Positions 62,763 through 64,000 of a stretch of DNA of 64,000 nt are shown here, piece by piece (within the stretch, counting starts at the first letter, position 1; each line of letters begins with the position of its first letter). A program made the translations under genes and the position numbers. The notes beneath the pieces were generated by a model. It did no database searches and was not told the origin of the DNA. It saw only the letters and a program-made list of their open reading frames with translations. Source of the DNA: Pseudomonas fragi. GTDB taxonomy: Bacteria; Pseudomonadota; Gammaproteobacteria; Pseudomonadales; Pseudomonadaceae. The stretch is from NCBI RefSeq assembly GCF_025426255.1, contig NZ_CP104861.1:2852001-2916000 (forward strand), read 5' to 3'.

Positions 62763-63593
62763 TTAGCGCTTGTAAGCCTGCAGGCCGGGCTTGATGCTCT
62801 TGTCATCGAGAAACTGCTTCATACCCTGCTCACGCCCGCCTTCAGTATCCAGCAATCGCGATTGATCGAGCTTGGCGTACAGGTAGTCTTCGTTCTGTTC
62901 CCAGGTCAGTTCGCGGCAACGCTTGAAGCCATGCTTGGCCGCACGCAGTACCACCGGGTTTTTCTCCAGCAGGTTGCGCGCCAGCTCAATGGTGACTTCA
63001 CGCAGTTGCGCCAGCGGCACGCTTTCATTGACCAGGCCCATTTCGGCGGCCTTACGCCCGTCAAAGGTTTTGCCGGTCATGATGTAGTACAGCGACTGGC
63101 GGTGGCCCACGGTGTCTGCCATAGCCTTGCTCACCAGATTACCCGGTGGAATGCCCCAGTTGATCTCCGACAGGCCAAAGGTCGCTTCATCGGCACAAAT
63201 GGCCAGATCGCATGCCACCAGTGGGCTGAAGCCACCGCCAAAGCACCAACCATTGACCATCGCGATGGTCGGTTTAGCGTACATGCGCAGCAACTTCCAT
63301 TGCCATTGCGAGGCTTCGCGGCGGATTTTTTCCTGGAGGATTTCGGGACCGGCGTCCACTTCGCGGAAATACTCTTTCAAGTCCATGCCCGCCGTCCAGG
63401 CATCGCCCGCACCGGTCAGCACCAACACCCCAGCCTCGGAATCCTGTTCGAGGGTTTCCAGTACATCAATCATTTCGCGGTTCAGGGTCGGGCTCATGGC
63501 ATTGCGCTTTTCCGGGCGATTGAGGATCACCCAGGCGATGCTGTTTTCGATTTCTACTTTGACGGTTTTCCAGCGGCCTTCGTACTTGCTCAT
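62763..63593 (-). CDS. ech: Hydroxycinnamoyl-CoA hydratase-lyase (feruloyl-CoA to vanillin)
   Basis: The 276-residue crotonase-fold enzyme hydrates feruloyl-CoA and splits it into vanillin and acetyl-CoA. The family features are VILNRPEKRNAMSP, GAGDAWTAGMDLKEYFREVD and the catalytic Glu region FGLSEINWGIPPG, with MVNGWCFGGGFSPLVACD as the oxyanion loop. It is first in the leftward operon and divergent from a MarR-type gene. Confidence 0.95.
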   Translation of the reverse strand: MSKYEGRWKTVKVEIENSIAWVILNRPEKRNAMSPTLNREMIDVLETLEQDSEAGVLVLTGAGDAWTAGMDLKEYFREVDAGPEILQEKIRREASQWQWKLLRMYAKPTIAMVNGWCFGGGFSPLVACDLAICADEATFGLSEINWGIPPGNLVSKAMADTVGHRQSLYYIMTGKTFDGRKAAEMGLVNESVPLAQLREVTIELARNLLEKNPVVLRAAKHGFKRCRELTWEQNEDYLYAKLDQSRLLDTEGGREQGMKQFLDDKSIKPGLQAYKR

Positions 63594-63794
63594 GGCGATA
63601 GCTCTCTTGTTGTTCGCTTGAAGATGAGTAAAAACTAACCGGCAAAATTAGTTATGTCAATTAACCATTAATTAAATTAACCAAATTTATTCCCTGCAAA
63701 CGCACGTCAAACAAAGCAACGGTGGCTATCACCTTGCAATCGCGGCAAACTAGATACGTTTATTAACTTCATTCGCGCAAGGACCTTTTCTTTA
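63594..63794. promoter_or_regulatory. Divergent control region of ech operon and MarR gene
   Basis: It holds an inverted repeat AACTAA/TTAGTT (63633-63638 and 63648-63653) and a direct repeat ATTAACCA (63660-63667 and 63676-63683, 16 bases apart) in an AT-rich setting about 40-90 bases before ech. These are candidate binding sites for the divergent MarR-type regulator. Confidence 0.5.
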
Positions 63795-64000
63795 TGGCCA
63801 AGCCTGCCACCCCTGCCGACGTTCAGGAGGCCCTGCCTGCAACCCCGGACGCACAGGCCCCCTTGGACACCGCGCTGGACGAACTGATTGGCTATGCCAT
63901 GCGCCGCGCCCAGCTCAAGCTGTTCCAGAACCTGATCGGCCGCCTGGCGACCCATGACCTGCGCCCCGCGCAGTTTTCGGCGATGGCGATCATCGACCAG
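63795..64000 (+). CDS. ferR: MarR-family regulator, FerR-like (partial, cut by window end)
   Basis: Only the first 68 codons are seen: a Pro/Ala-rich leader, then LDTALDELIGYAMRRAQLKLFQNLIGRLATHDLRPAQFSAMAIID, the first helices and start of the winged helix of a MarR protein. A divergent MarR gene is typical of ferulate clusters, where FerR/CouR-type proteins respond to hydroxycinnamoyl-CoA thioesters. The symbol rests on context. Confidence 0.72.

Overview
The window looks like a Pseudomonas chromosome segment, most likely from the fluorescens/putida/fragi side of the genus. The basis is the gene content and local synteny (periplasmic broad-specificity amino-acid racemase, DUF1315/DUF2797/pepN block, nadK-phosphoesterase-rhomboid operon, vanAB/vanR, ech-vdh-fcs-aat-acd) and repeated Pseudomonas-type REP hairpins. 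Families are called from protein motifs and recalled homology; no database search was possible, so the species is not claimed.

Layout. 1-2.6 kb: a small lipoprotein, a terminator and an OmpR-type two-component system. 2.6-6.6 kb: an EamA-type membrane protein, then a leftward operon of an isopenicillin-N-synthase-like oxygenase with metQ-metN-metI. 6.9-9.8 kb: racemase, MgtC-like protein and an FCD-type GntR regulator. 9.8-21.3 kb: core genes (pepN, DUF2797, DUF1315, rhomboid protease, phosphoesterase, nadK, DUF1853, cytochrome b561, a D-cysteine-desulfhydrase-like enzyme, a PBP2 paralogue). 21.4-30.3 kb has a sulfur flavour: a five-haem cytochrome c that appears to join a dehydrogenase-type triheme cytochrome to a TsdA-like diheme module, a tauA without tauBCD, a YqaA protein, an unrecognised coiled-coil protein, and a TauD-like dioxygenase with a complete sulfonate/nitrate-type ABC importer.

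31-39.7 kb is the main accessory region: an orphan type VI secretion cassette (hcp, vgrG, DUF4123 adaptor, three tandem DUF3304 lipoprotein immunity genes, a DUF2235 Tle1-like phospholipase). The immunity genes were duplicated together with the first 69 bases of an effector-like reading frame, so copies 2 and 3 carry an in-frame 23-codon leader. A sigma-54-like promoter precedes hcp, with three near-identical 18-bp palindromes upstream that look like activator sites. Decayed pieces of an IS3-family transposase flank the cassette on both sides, both on the minus strand.

40.2-49.8 kb: mntP behind a yybP-ykoY manganese riboswitch; an SMP-30 lactonase with a ribose-type sugar ABC importer; a divergent soluble GAF histidine kinase/LuxR-type regulator pair; a SotB-like exporter. 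50-64 kb is a lignin-aromatic catabolic island: vanAB, vanR, an OprD-type porin and an aromatic-acid MFS importer, then ech-vdh-fcs-aat-acd with a divergent MarR-type regulator cut by the window end. Together these would take up ferulate or vanillate, convert ferulate via feruloyl-CoA and vanillin to vanillate, and demethylate it to protocatechuate. Palindromes matching the known VanR operator core sit before vanA and before the MFS/porin genes.
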